From NCBI GenBank assembly GCA_045805265.1, contig JBJMLO010000023.1, forward strand, positions 1-64,000: a DNA stretch of 64,000 nt, written 5' to 3'. Every line of letters starts with the position of its first letter. Within the stretch, counting starts at the first letter, position 1. Origin of the DNA: JBJMLO01 sp045805265. GTDB lineage: Bacteria; Actinomycetota; UBA4738; JACQTL01. Below the pieces are notes generated by a model that was given only the letters and a program-made list of their open reading frames with translations, was not told the origin of the DNA and ran no database searches. This document shows positions 50,601-59,813 of this stretch, piece by piece. A program made the position numbers and the translations under genes.

Positions 50601-53010
50601 CCGCCGGCGGGCTCGCCGGCTCCTGGGCCGCCACCGTATCGGTCTGTCGCACTGGTTCCTGCCCTGCCGTGGCCGCGGCCGCGCTGTGGCGTCGTTCGCG
50701 CCGCCGGGCGACGAGCATCGCGGCGGCCATGAGCGCCACGACCGCGGCCGAGCCCCCGAGCCCGTAGCCGATCGGCGGGTCGTCGTACCGCAGGACCACG
50801 GAGTGCCGGCCCGCGGGCACCGGCACGCCCTGGAGCAGGTAGTCGGCGTGCACGACCGGCGCGGGACGGCCGTCCACGGTGGCGTGCCAGTGCTCGTCCC
50901 ACGAGTTCCGGACCAGGACGACCCCGGCCGAAGGCGCGCGGACGTCGATCCGCACCTCCTGGGGGCCGGGCTCGAGCTCGTCGGCGGTTCCGCCCGGCTG
51001 CTGCGGCCCGCACGGGACGGACGGCCCCGAGTCGAGCACCACGACGCGTCCCGGGTCGAAGCCGGGCTCGTACACGGCCCGAAGCGCCGCGTCGGAGTCC
51101 GGAACCGAACGGCACGACGTGAGGAGCGACGCCCGCGGCGAGGGATCCTGCACCCGGCGAAGGGTCCACGTTCCCTCGCGAGCGACGTCGGTCCCGGGGA
51201 GCTGCTGGACCCGCCCCGCGGGCTGGATGAGGAACGCCACCTGGAGCAGGTCGAGCTGCAGGGGACTGACGTGCTTGAGGAACGAGGCGTTGTAGTTGAT
51301 GTTGGAGTCGGCCCCGTAGCGGAAGAACTCCCAGAACCGGAGCAGCTGGACCGGGTTGTATCCCTGGGCCTCTCGCAGCCCGAACAGCATCGACTGTCCG
51401 TTGCCGAGCAACGGGGCGTCCGTCGGCTCCTGGTGGCCCAGGTAGCCGCCCGACCGGCCCAGCTCACGGGGCGCGTAGGACATGTAACGGCCGGAGCCCT
51501 GGGCCTGGATGAGCCCGACCATCCGCGGAGGCCGGAGCCACGAGTCGATCGACACCGGCCGGGGATAGGTGGACGCGGCATCCGGGTACGCCGCCAGGCC
51601 GTTCACCACCAGCTCCACGCCGATCAGCAGGGGCAGGACCGCGACCAGCGCCGGCCGCCCCGCCATCGCCACGAGGACCACCACGGTCACGGCCGCCACC
51701 ACGAGGAACAGGAGCAGCTCGTGGAACGGCCTCGCGAACAGCAGCGCGCCGCCCCACCACACGACCACCCCCGGGACGACCAGCAACAACCGGGTCCGCG
51801 CGTTCCGGGCGACCCGCCACCCCTCGACCCCGTACCCGACGAGGATGGCGACCGTCAGGACGACCGCGAACCGGAGCCGGCTGGGCGCGTGGATGTAGGC
51901 GGCCCCGAGCGACGACGACGACAACGAGCTCAGATGCTTCGCGATCTCGTTGACGGAGAGGAGGTAGCAGATCACGGCGAACGCGGTGAACCCCGCCACG
52001 ACGCCGCGGTTCCTCCGGGACGCCCACCCCACGGCCACGAGCGCGACGCCGGCGGCGCCGAGGTACAGCCCGGGCGAGCGCAGGAGATCGAACGGCCACC
52101 CGGAGAGCAGGCGGTACCCGGTGAAGAACGTGTGTCCGGAGTGCCCGGTGAGCCGTTGGGTCAGGTCGTCCAGCCGGCCGTAGCCTAGGCCGAGCGACGT
52201 CCGCGGCAGGTAGGCCAGCCGGGGAACGATGGCCGCGAGGTTCACGAGGGGGATCACGGCGAACAGCAGGAGCACCCGGCCCGACGCGAGCTTCCACCCC
52301 ACGTCACGCTGCAGGCTCCGGATCACGACGTACAGGAACAGGACCACCGTCGCGATCGCCATCCCGTCGCTGAAGTGGGCGGCGGCCACCTGGCCCCAGG
52401 CCAACCCGGCCGCGAGCAGCCACCCCAGGCGGCCGCTCCACGTCGACGCCCGCAGGTAACGGGCGCCGGCGGCCAGCAGCACCGGGGTCCAGGCCAGGGA
52501 AGCGGAGAAGGGGACGTAGGGGCCGAAGAACGACCCGGCGAGGACCAGGGCGAGCACGAGCCCACCGGCGGTGGCCGCCGCCCGGGAGGTCCGGTCGGCC
52601 CGCAGGAACGCGTACATGCCGAGGCCCGCGATGACCGGCTGGACGAAAAGGTAGAGCCGGAGCGCGGTCCCGCACGGCGTCGCGGCGAACAGCAGCATCG
52701 CCGGGAGGTTCATCCATCCCGATTGGGGGTCGGAGGCGAACGGGACTCCGGCCATGACATGCGGGTTCCACGAGGGGATGTGGCCGGCGGCCAGGGCCTT
52801 GCCCAGGAAGCAGAACTGGGGGAGCCAGAACGACATCAGGTCGATGTGGGTGGCGATCGTGGTTCCGAACAGCAGCTGGTGGAGCACCACGACGACGGCG
52901 AGGACGATCGCCGCCGGGCCGGCATAGCGACGGACTGCCTTCGATCCCCCGCGATCCTCGCCGGGAGTCGAGCTCGCGGCGCGGAGACGGATGCGTCGGA
53001 GGCTCGGCAT
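50581..53010 (-). CDS. YfhO-type polytopic membrane protein (copy 2)
   Basis: Paralogue of the protein at 42979, 809 residues. It shares GHIPSWNPHVMAGVPFASDP, SGWMNLPAMLLFA and the C-terminal DEHWHATVDGRPAPV region with copy 1, and the same plan of about 13 spans and an external beta domain. The ATG at 53010 was chosen because the frame upstream has no family features and overlaps the protease region. It faces the PLC-type gene at 49182 tail to tail. Function is probably transfer or handling of a lipid-linked sugar at the cell surface. Confidence 0.85.
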   Translation of the reverse strand: MPSLRRIRLRAASSTPGEDRGGSKAVRRYAGPAAIVLAVVVVLHQLLFGTTIATHIDLMSFWLPQFCFLGKALAAGHIPSWNPHVMAGVPFASDPQSGWMNLPAMLLFAATPCGTALRLYLFVQPVIAGLGMYAFLRADRTSRAAATAGGLVLALVLAGSFFGPYVPFSASLAWTPVLLAAGARYLRASTWSGRLGWLLAAGLAWGQVAAAHFSDGMAIATVVLFLYVVIRSLQRDVGWKLASGRVLLLFAVIPLVNLAAIVPRLAYLPRTSLGLGYGRLDDLTQRLTGHSGHTFFTGYRLLSGWPFDLLRSPGLYLGAAGVALVAVGWASRRNRGVVAGFTAFAVICYLLSVNEIAKHLSSLSSSSLGAAYIHAPSRLRFAVVLTVAILVGYGVEGWRVARNARTRLLLVVPGVVVWWGGALLFARPFHELLLFLVVAAVTVVVLVAMAGRPALVAVLPLLIGVELVVNGLAAYPDAASTYPRPVSIDSWLRPPRMVGLIQAQGSGRYMSYAPRELGRSGGYLGHQEPTDAPLLGNGQSMLFGLREAQGYNPVQLLRFWEFFRYGADSNINYNASFLKHVSPLQLDLLQVAFLIQPAGRVQQLPGTDVAREGTWTLRRVQDPSPRASLLTSCRSVPDSDAALRAVYEPGFDPGRVVVLDSGPSVPCGPQQPGGTADELEPGPQEVRIDVRAPSAGVVLVRNSWDEHWHATVDGRPAPVVHADYLLQGVPVPAGRHSVVLRYDDPPIGYGLGGSAAVVALMAAAMLVARRRERRHSAAAATAGQEPVRQTDTVAAQEPASPPAVKPGTT

Positions 53011-53111
53011 CGGCCCGGAGACTAACGCAGGACTCCCTCCCGGGCCGGGCCGGCCTGCCGCGGCGCACCCCGGCTCCTTGCCCGGGCCGGGAAGCCTGGA
53101 ACTGCGCCCCG

Positions 53112-54152
53112 TTACCGGGCGGGGCGGACGCCGTCCTGGAGCTCTGAGGGCGTGGCCGCGACCTCGATCGCCCGGTCGCCCCGGTGCAGGCGGAGCGTCA
53201 GGCGCCGGCCGATCGCGCCGGCGTTCATCAGCCGCTGGAGGTCGTCCATACCCGACACCGGCTGACCGTCGACCTCGAGCAGGAGGTCCTCGGCGCGGAC
53301 GCCGGCCCGGTCCGCGGGGCTGCCCGGCACGACCTCGACGATCTCGACCCCGCGGGTCCGGCCGACCGCCTCGGCCACCCGGGGCGGGAGCGGCCGGGGC
53401 CCCCCGGCCAGTCCCAGGTACGCGCGGCGCACCCGCCCGTCGGTCATCAGCGCGGCGACGATGCGACGGGTGGCCGGACTGATGGGCACCGCCAGCCCGA
53501 GCCCCTGTCCCATCCCGGGACCGACCACGGCGGTGTTGATCCCGACCAGCCGGCCCCGCGCGTCGGCGAGCGCGCCGCCCGAGTTCCCGGGGTGCAACGC
53601 GGCGTCGGTCTGGATCACGTTCTCGACCAGGCGGGTCACGGAGCCGGCGCGGGTGGGGAACGACCGCCCGAGGGCGCTCACCACGCCGGCCGTCACCGAC
53701 CCGGAGAAGCCGAACGGGTTGCCGATGGCGACGACGAGCTGGCCGACGCGGAGGCGAGTGGCGTCCCCGAGTTCGGCCGGTGACAGGTCCGACCCGGACA
53801 CCCGGACCACCGCGAGGTCGGAGAGCGGATCGGTTCCCACGATCTCGAGCGCGAGCTCGCGCCCGTCGGTCAGTGTGGCCAGGCCACGGTCGGTTCCCGC
53901 GACGACGTGGGCCGACGTCAGCAGGAAGCCGTCCGGGGTCACCACGACCGCGCTGCCGCCGCCCTCCTGCCGGCCGAGCCGGTCCAGCCGCCGCCACACG
54001 CGCAGGTTCGCGACCGACGGCGAGAGCCGCTCGGCCACGGCGGTGACCACGCGGGAGTACGCGTCGAGCGCCTCGTCACCGTTCCCGTCGAGGGCGCGGT
54101 CGATCGCGGCCGGCTCGTCGCCCAGAGCCCCGAGGAACGCCACATCGGTCAC
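53112..54152 (-). CDS. HtrA/DegP-like trypsin-fold protease with PDZ domain, no signal peptide
   Basis: The catalytic triad is complete: H82 in LLTSAHVV, D112 in DPLSDLAVV, S191 in HPGNSGGAL. A single PDZ domain occupies about residues 240-330 (GVEIVEVVPGSPADRAGVRAEDLLLEVDG). Typical actinobacterial HtrA proteins have a cytoplasmic tail and one membrane span before the protease. This one starts MTDVAFLGALGDEPAAIDRA with no hydrophobic segment, so it may act in the cytoplasm or lack its anchor because the start is misplaced. I found no longer frame with a span. The neighbours do not suggest a substrate. Confidence 0.88.
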   Translation of the reverse strand: MTDVAFLGALGDEPAAIDRALDGNGDEALDAYSRVVTAVAERLSPSVANLRVWRRLDRLGRQEGGGSAVVVTPDGFLLTSAHVVAGTDRGLATLTDGRELALEIVGTDPLSDLAVVRVSGSDLSPAELGDATRLRVGQLVVAIGNPFGFSGSVTAGVVSALGRSFPTRAGSVTRLVENVIQTDAALHPGNSGGALADARGRLVGINTAVVGPGMGQGLGLAVPISPATRRIVAALMTDGRVRRAYLGLAGGPRPLPPRVAEAVGRTRGVEIVEVVPGSPADRAGVRAEDLLLEVDGQPVSGMDDLQRLMNAGAIGRRLTLRLHRGDRAIEVAATPSELQDGVRPAR

Positions 54153-54258
54153 GGATCGAGCGTAGCACCCGGTGCGTGTAATGAAGTAATGACCCCGCCG
54201 ACGCGTGACCGCCGACGAGTCCAGCCGCGGGCGGACGTCGGACTCCTGGCACGACGCG

Positions 54259-55473
54259 CTACGCGTCGAGCTGCGGAGTGTCCTGCCGGGAGAGCTCGTC
54301 GCGGGCGAGCCGCAGCGCCTCCTCGTACACGTCCCGGGCCGGGATCCCGCTGTCGCGCGCGGCGCGGGCGCAGTCCTCGAACTCGGGGGCCACGGTGACC
54401 GGGTGACCGTCGAGCAGGCCCACCTTGACCGCGATCGTTCCGGCGGTCGTCTCGACCTTCAGCGTCTCCCGGTCGAGCGAGAACTTCGACACCGGCGTGG
54501 ACCGGACGCCCAGCGTCCCGGTCTCCCGGAACAGGATCCGCCGGAGATCCGGCTCGGCGGCGGCGGTGCAGAGCACGGACACCATCACGGCGGGACGGCT
54601 CTTCTTCATGACGATCGGCGTCAGCCAGGCGTCCTGCGCGCCGGCCCCGAGCAGCCGTTCCAGAACGAACTCGTACATCTCCGGGTTGAGGTCGTCGACG
54701 TTCGTCGAGATGACGACCTCACCGGTCGTGCTGGCGTCGGGGACGTGCGGGCGTCGGTCCGATTCGATTCCCACGAGGACCCGGACGACGTTGGGGTAGT
54801 CGAGCTCGTGCGTGCCGGCCCCGTAGCCGACCGCGCTGATCTCCATGAGCGGCAGGTCGCCGTACCCCTCCGCGGTGGCCGCCAGGATCGCGGCGCCGGT
54901 CGGCGTCACCAGCTCGACCGAGCCGCCCCGGGAGTACATCGGAGCTCCGCGCAGGAGCTCGAGCACGGCCGGCGTGGGAAGAGGCAGGAGTCCGTGGTCG
55001 GTGCGGACCATGCCGCTGCCGGTGGGGATGGCCGACGCGAAGACCCGCTCGATGCCGAGCACGTCGAGGGCGATCGCCGTTCCCACGATGTCGACGATGG
55101 AGTCGATGCCGCCCACCTCGTGGAACGTGACGAGCTCGACCTCCTTGCGGTGGATGTGCGCCTCGGCCTCGGCCAGCCGCCGGAAGATCCGCTGGGCGGT
55201 GGTCTTCACCGATGCCGGCAGCTCGGCTGCATCGAGCAACATGCGGATGCTCGAGTAGGTGCGGATCAGCGCGGTGCTCTCCGCCCGGACGGTCAGCTTG
55301 GTGGCGCGGAGACCGGCGCTCTGGCGTTCCTCGACGTCGATCTCGAAGGGCTCCAGCGGCAGCGCGGCGAGTCCGGCCCGGATCGCGTCCGGATCCGCGC
55401 CGGCATCGATGAGCGCTCCGAGTGCCATGTCACCGGAGATGCCGGCGACGCAATCGAAGTACGCGACCCGCAC
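54259..55473 (-). CDS. larC: LarC, nickel-pincer cofactor synthesis protein
   Basis: LarC inserts nickel into the sulfur-bearing pyridinium ring made by LarB and LarE, giving the cofactor of lactate racemase and related enzymes. The protein (404 residues, normal length) starts with the family signature MRVAYFDCVAGISGDMALGA. It has the metal-site segment ELVTFHEVGGIDSIVDIVG near 120 and STNVDDLNPEMYEFVLERL near 265. In some species larC is split by a programmed frameshift; here it is one frame. larB starts 57 bases upstream on the same strand. Confidence 0.92.
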   Translation of the reverse strand: MRVAYFDCVAGISGDMALGALIDAGADPDAIRAGLAALPLEPFEIDVEERQSAGLRATKLTVRAESTALIRTYSSIRMLLDAAELPASVKTTAQRIFRRLAEAEAHIHRKEVELVTFHEVGGIDSIVDIVGTAIALDVLGIERVFASAIPTGSGMVRTDHGLLPLPTPAVLELLRGAPMYSRGGSVELVTPTGAAILAATAEGYGDLPLMEISAVGYGAGTHELDYPNVVRVLVGIESDRRPHVPDASTTGEVVISTNVDDLNPEMYEFVLERLLGAGAQDAWLTPIVMKKSRPAVMVSVLCTAAAEPDLRRILFRETGTLGVRSTPVSKFSLDRETLKVETTAGTIAVKVGLLDGHPVTVAPEFEDCARAARDSGIPARDVYEEALRLARDELSRQDTPQLDA

Positions 55474-55530
55474 CTAAGGAGCCGCCTCGGCATTGACCTC
55501 GGTGCGCGAGCGGCTCTCAGCGCCGGGCAC

Positions 55531-56304
55531 TCAGCGGCTCCGCGCGCGGAGGATCCGGTGAGCGACGAGCCCCGCGCCGAAGCCGTTGTCGATGTTCACG
55601 ACGCTGATCCCGGGGGCGCACGAGGCGAGCATGGTGAGGAGCGCCGCGAGGCCCTCGAACGACGCGCCGTAGCCGACGCTGGTGGGCACCGCGATCACCG
55701 GTCGCGAGGTGAGGCCGGCCACCACCGACGGCAGCGCGCCCTCCATGCCGGCGACCACGACGAGGCAGTCGGCCGACTCGATGCGGTGCCGGTGGTCGAG
55801 CAGGCGGTGCACGCCGGCGACGCCCACGTCGGCGATGCGGTCGACCTCGACGCCGAGGGCTCCGAGCGTCAGGGCGGCCTCCTGGGCCACCGGGAGGTCG
55901 GCGGTTCCCGCGCTGAGGACGGCCACCGTCCCGAGGAGGTCGCCGTTGGGCGCGGCTCCCTTCACGATCACCAGCCGGGACCGTTCGTCGTAGCGGGCGT
56001 CGGGGATCGCGTCGGCCACCTGGGCGGCCTGCTCGGCGGTGGCGCGGGTGACGAACACGGCGCCCGCTGTTCTGCCGGCGAGGGCGACCGCGGCGTCGCG
56101 AACCTCCCGCGGGGACTTGCCGGGCGCGTACACGGCCTCGGCCTGGCCGGTGCGGAGCTCCCGGTGGTGGTCGATCTTGGCCGAGCCGATGTCCTCGAAA
56201 GGCAGATCGCGGAGGTCGGCCAGGGCCTCGGACACCGTTCGATCGCCGTCCGCCACACGCTGCAACAGCGTGGAAATGGTTGCTTCGTCCACGGGACCGG
56301 TCAT
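55531..56304 (-). CDS. larB: LarB, nickel-pincer cofactor synthesis carboxylase
   Basis: LarB carboxylates and hydrolyses nicotinate adenine dinucleotide, the first step to the nickel-pincer nucleotide. It has the AIR-carboxylase-like C-terminal half (VVVAGMEGALPSVVAGL; PVIAVPTSVGYGAS; NIDNGFGAG) and a short N-terminal segment with FEDIGSAKIDHHRELR. C229 in LASCAPGI matches the Cys that forms a covalent adduct with the substrate. The frame is open much further upstream, but the ATG at 56304 has GGAG six bases before it and begins the conserved region. LarE and a racemase are not in the window. Confidence 0.92.
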   Translation of the reverse strand: MTGPVDEATISTLLQRVADGDRTVSEALADLRDLPFEDIGSAKIDHHRELRTGQAEAVYAPGKSPREVRDAAVALAGRTAGAVFVTRATAEQAAQVADAIPDARYDERSRLVIVKGAAPNGDLLGTVAVLSAGTADLPVAQEAALTLGALGVEVDRIADVGVAGVHRLLDHRHRIESADCLVVVAGMEGALPSVVAGLTSRPVIAVPTSVGYGASFEGLAALLTMLASCAPGISVVNIDNGFGAGLVAHRILRARSR

Positions 56305-56346
56305 TGTATACTCCGCCCGTTCGGGCATGTAGACGGCCCAATACCT

Positions 56347-56856
56347 GTGATCCTTCCCGCCAAGACACTCACGGTGCTCGTCATCGTCGCCCTGGGGGTG
56401 GCGGTCCTCGCGCTGTTCGTCACCGTGGCGTCGGCGCGGGCCCGGCGCCGCCCCCAGCAGAGCTCGCTGCCGCTCCAGATGGACGACGTGCTGCGGAGCA
56501 TCCTCGAGGGACACGCCCGGGCGCTGCAGCGGCTGGAGGCCGCGGTCCGGCAACTGGCGGCCGACGACGTCCGTCTGGACGAGCGGCTGACGACGGCGGT
56601 GCAGCGGGTCGCGCTGATCCGGTACGACGCGTTCGAGGACGTGGGCGGGCGGTTGTCGTTCACCTGCGCGCTGCTCGACGAGCACGGCAACGGCGTGGTG
56701 GTGACCTCGATCAGCGGGCGGCAGGACACCCGGGTCTACGCCAAGCCGGTGTCCAAGGGAACGAGCGACCACAACCTGTCCGAGGAAGAGGTCGAAGCCA
56801 TCCGCGAGGCCCTGGGCGACGAGTCGCTCGACCGTCAGACTGTGGAGGCGCGGTGA
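56347..56856 (+). CDS. DUF4446 family protein
   Basis: A GTG start gives 169 residues: one N-terminal span (TVLVIVALGVAVLALFVTVA), a linker helix (residues 45-90) and a conserved C-terminal domain with VALIRYDAFEDVGGRLSF, LLDEHGNGVVVTSISGR and YAKPVSKG. These match DUF4446, a family of unknown function often found near cell-envelope genes in Gram-positive bacteria. Its stop overlaps the bactofilin ATG, so the two are translationally coupled. The gene diverges from larB across only 42 bases. Confidence 0.82.
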   Translation: MILPAKTLTVLVIVALGVAVLALFVTVASARARRRPQQSSLPLQMDDVLRSILEGHARALQRLEAAVRQLAADDVRLDERLTTAVQRVALIRYDAFEDVGGRLSFTCALLDEHGNGVVVTSISGRQDTRVYAKPVSKGTSDHNLSEEEVEAIREALGDESLDRQTVEAR

Positions 56857-57380
56857 TGTGGAGACGTGATTCGGATCAGAATGAGCCCGCCGAGCGAGCG
56901 GAGGTACGACAGATGGCGCAGGAAGGGGAGGTCACGGTCGTCGGTCAGGGTGCGCGGCTGGAGGGCACGATCGTGTCCGCGGGGTCGCTGCGGGTCGACG
57001 GCCAGGTCAAGGGCCAGATCAACGCCGACGGGGACGTGATGCTGTCGCCCCAGAGCCAGGTCGACGCCGACATCCGTGCGGACAACGTGGTCGTTGCCGG
57101 CCGGTTCAAGGGGAACATCGTGGTCAAGGGCAAGGCCGAGCTCGCGCGCGGTGGCCGCGTCGACGGCAACATCACCTCCAAGAGCCTCGTCGTCCAGGAG
57201 GGCGGCATCTTCTGCGGCCAGTCGAACATGGACGAAGGAGCCACGCCCTCGCAGCCTCCGCAATCCGCGTCGCAGCCGTCCCGCTCGCAACCGGCGGCGA
57301 CCTCCGCCCAGCCGACGACTGGTCCCAACGGCGGGGAGACCAAGGCCGAGACTGAATCCACTCGAGCGGCCCGCCACTAG
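56856..57380 (+). CDS. bactofilin (polymer-forming cytoskeletal protein)
   Basis: Bactofilins polymerise through a right-handed beta-helix and place cell-wall or envelope proteins. Residues about 27-130 show the repeat: VVGQGARLEGTIVSAGSLRVDGQVKGQI, then ADNVVVAGRFKGNIVVKGKAEL and GRVDGNITSKSLVVQEGG. The C-terminal 45 residues are a disordered Gln/Pro/Ser-rich tail. The ATG overlaps the stop of the DUF4446 gene, whose product has a membrane span and could be the membrane partner. serS follows 64 bases downstream. Confidence 0.9.
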   Translation: MWRRDSDQNEPAERAEVRQMAQEGEVTVVGQGARLEGTIVSAGSLRVDGQVKGQINADGDVMLSPQSQVDADIRADNVVVAGRFKGNIVVKGKAELARGGRVDGNITSKSLVVQEGGIFCGQSNMDEGATPSQPPQSASQPSRSQPAATSAQPTTGPNGGETKAETESTRAARH

Positions 57381-57444
57381 TCCGGCCTGGACGACCGAGC
57401 TGGGGACATGGCCACCCGTCGAGAACCTGGCATCCTGTCTGGCC

Positions 57445-58710
57445 ATGCTCGATCTGAAGGCGATGCGGGAGGACCCCGACCGGTTCCGCGCGGGATTGGC
57501 TCGCCGTGGAGCGGGCGACTCGCTCGAGCGGGTACTGGCGCTCGACGAGCAGCTCCGCGGGCTCAAGGTGCGGGTCGAGGCGCTCCGCGCCGAGCAGAAC
57601 ACCGCCAACAAAGAGATCGGCCGGGCAACGCCCGAGGAGCGACCACAGAGGATCGAGGCTCTGAGAAGCGTCTCGGAGCAGCTGAAGCAGCTGGAGCCCC
57701 AGCTGCAGGAGACCCAGGACCAGCTGGACCAGCTCCTCCTGCGCATCCCGAACCTCCCGCACGAATCGGTGCCCGACGGGGTCGACGACGAGGACAACGT
57801 CCTGATCAGGCAGGAAGGAGACCCGCCGCGGTTCGCCTTCGACCCGAAAGACCATCTCGACCTGGGGGAGCGGCTCGGCGCCATCGACACCGAGCGGGCG
57901 GCGAGGACCTCCGGGTCGCGGTTCGTCTACCTCCTGGGGCCCGCGGTGTGGCTCCAGCTCGCGCTGGTCCGCTACGCCCTGGACACGCTGGCGGGCAAGG
58001 GGTTCACGCCGGTCGTCCCGCCGGTGCTGGTGCGGGAGGAGGCCATGTACGGGACCGGCTTCCTCCCGACGGACGAGGCGCAGATCTACGCGACGCGCGA
58101 CGACGACCTGTACCTGGTCGGCACCTCGGAGGTGCCGCTGGCGTCGTTCCATCAGGACGAGATCCTCGATGCCGCCGACCTCCCGACCAGGTACGCGGGC
58201 TACTCCACCTGTTTCCGGCGCGAGGCCGGCACGTACGGCAAGGACACGCGCGGGATGTTCCGCGTCCATCAATTCGACAAGGTCGAGATGTTCTCGTTCT
58301 CAGACCCCGACCGGTCGTGGGAGGAGCACGAGTTCCTGGTCTCGATCGAGGAGGAGATCGTCGCCGGACTCGGTATCCCCTACCGGCTGATGAACGTGTG
58401 CACCGGCGAGCTCGGCGCGAGCGCCGCGAAGAAGGTCGACCTCGAGGCGTGGTTCCCCGGCCAGGGCAGGTACAGGGAGCTGACTTCCTGTTCGAACTGC
58501 ACCGACTACCAGGCGCGCCGCCTAGGGGTGCGCACGCGGGGCCTCGACGGCAACCGGCCCGTCCACACGCTGAACGGGACGGCCTGCGCGATCGGCCGGA
58601 CCATCATCGCGGTCCTCGAGAACCACCAGCGCGAAGACGGCTCGATCGACCTCCCCGAGGCGCTCCACCCCCACCTGCCGCCCGACCTGCGCAGGCTCGT
58701 GCCGCCCTGA
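57445..58710 (+). CDS. serS: serine--tRNA ligase
   Basis: Charges tRNA-Ser with serine. The N-terminal coiled-coil arm (residues 30-100) is clear, and class II motif 2 (FRREAGTYGKDTRGMFRVHQF) and motif 3 (NGTACAIGRTIIAVLENHQ) are intact. VGTSEVPLASFHQDEI and CSNCTDYQARRLGVR are typical bacterial SerRS segments. Length (421) is normal. The ATG at 57445 begins the conserved MLDLKAMREDPDRFR. No tRNA gene lies close by in the window. Confidence 0.97.
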   Translation: MLDLKAMREDPDRFRAGLARRGAGDSLERVLALDEQLRGLKVRVEALRAEQNTANKEIGRATPEERPQRIEALRSVSEQLKQLEPQLQETQDQLDQLLLRIPNLPHESVPDGVDDEDNVLIRQEGDPPRFAFDPKDHLDLGERLGAIDTERAARTSGSRFVYLLGPAVWLQLALVRYALDTLAGKGFTPVVPPVLVREEAMYGTGFLPTDEAQIYATRDDDLYLVGTSEVPLASFHQDEILDAADLPTRYAGYSTCFRREAGTYGKDTRGMFRVHQFDKVEMFSFSDPDRSWEEHEFLVSIEEEIVAGLGIPYRLMNVCTGELGASAAKKVDLEAWFPGQGRYRELTSCSNCTDYQARRLGVRTRGLDGNRPVHTLNGTACAIGRTIIAVLENHQREDGSIDLPEALHPHLPPDLRRLVPP

Positions 58711-58829
58711 TCGGCGAGCAACGCACCTGCCGGGACCGCGGCCCTCGACGACGGTCCGTTCTCGAGCCTGTCGGGCGAGGGAGCGTTCCTACGAGCCGTG
58801 GCACGAAGGGCAAGCCCAGAGCGACTTCG

Positions 58830-59813
58830 TTATCCCTGTGAGGGGTTCCGTAGCGAATCGACGATCCGCGGAGGCCAGAAGGCTTGCCAGTCGGCCGCAG
58901 TTCCCTCGGGCGTGGATGGCAGCCGGTACCGCTCAGTCGCGAGCAATACCGACGTCGCGGCATCGAAGTCCAAGTTGGTGCGTTCATGTCCGTGCGTGAG
59001 CGTCACCGCCAGTGAACGGCGTCCGAGGGGGTCGAGGTGGCCGTTGATGACCCGCACGCCTGGGAGGGAAGCCGCGACCTCCAGAAGCGAGGCTCGCAAG
59101 TCAGGCGGCACAGCCTGCTCTTCAAGGAGCATCCCGATAATGTTGAAGGTCTCGGCCACCCCCGGAGGGCCGTCGACCACCGATCGTTGCTCGAGGGCCC
59201 CGCGCAGGGCTCCGACGTCCCGAGGCAGCCCGTGAAGATCCGGGGTAGGCAGGTCCCCCGCACGATATCGGTCATCGGCCGCTCTGGGCAGGATCTCGGG
59301 GCGTCCAGCTCGTCGCCACGCGGCCTCATCGCCGGGACTGACGAAGCGGGGGTTCCCGACGGCGACGGTGAGGATGCGCCCAGATCCATCGGCTGCGCGC
59401 CACTCCTGCCGGACCAGTCGGACGAGCGCTGTCCACCCTGACCCTGCTCCAAGGACCTCCCCACCGACGCGCCGGAGCTGCTCGCTTCGGACGTACACGT
59501 ACGTCCCGGGCGGCGGGACGAGGCGAGACTGTTGAGCGGCGACCAGCACGAGGTCATGCAACGTCCGGGCAGCCGTGGGTTCGCGGTCATCCTCTCCATT
59601 GAGCAGCACGCCCGAGAGGACGAGGGTCAGGGCGACCGCCGCCGTGGCGACGACCCACCGACTCCTGTGCCGTCGTGGTGAGCGACCCAGGGCATCGGTC
59701 CCCAGGGCATGCCGGCGCAGGCGCTGCAGCGCCTGGTTCTTGGCCTCCCCATCTCCGAGGGGCACGTCGGCCCCGAGCAGCCGGATGGCCTCGAGCTCGT
59801 CCATATCACCCAA
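58830..59813 (-). CDS. CU044_5270-like membrane protein, probable sigma-factor partner
   Basis: A 327-residue protein with a short cytoplasmic start (MDELEAIRLLGADVP), one membrane helix (residues about 53-70), then an external domain with TYVYVRSEQ, VVDGPPGVAETFNIIGMLL and LPGVRVINGHLDPLGRRSLAV. This matches the CU044_5270 family common in actinomycetes, usually encoded right after an ECF sigma gene. Its ATG overlaps the sigma-factor stop by eight bases; another ATG lies three codons in. It may act as an anti-sigma-like sensor, though the family has no proven function. Confidence 0.8.
   Translation of the reverse strand: MGDMDELEAIRLLGADVPLGDGEAKNQALQRLRRHALGTDALGRSPRRHRSRWVVATAAVALTLVLSGVLLNGEDDREPTAARTLHDLVLVAAQQSRLVPPPGTYVYVRSEQLRRVGGEVLGAGSGWTALVRLVRQEWRAADGSGRILTVAVGNPRFVSPGDEAAWRRAGRPEILPRAADDRYRAGDLPTPDLHGLPRDVGALRGALEQRSVVDGPPGVAETFNIIGMLLEEQAVPPDLRASLLEVAASLPGVRVINGHLDPLGRRSLAVTLTHGHERTNLDFDAATSVLLATERYRLPSTPEGTAADWQAFWPPRIVDSLRNPSQG

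Noticed and set aside
54205..56346. Plus-strand N-terminal extension of the DUF4446 frame
   Set aside because: It runs antisense to larB and larC. The DUF4446 domain and its membrane span begin at the GTG at 56347.
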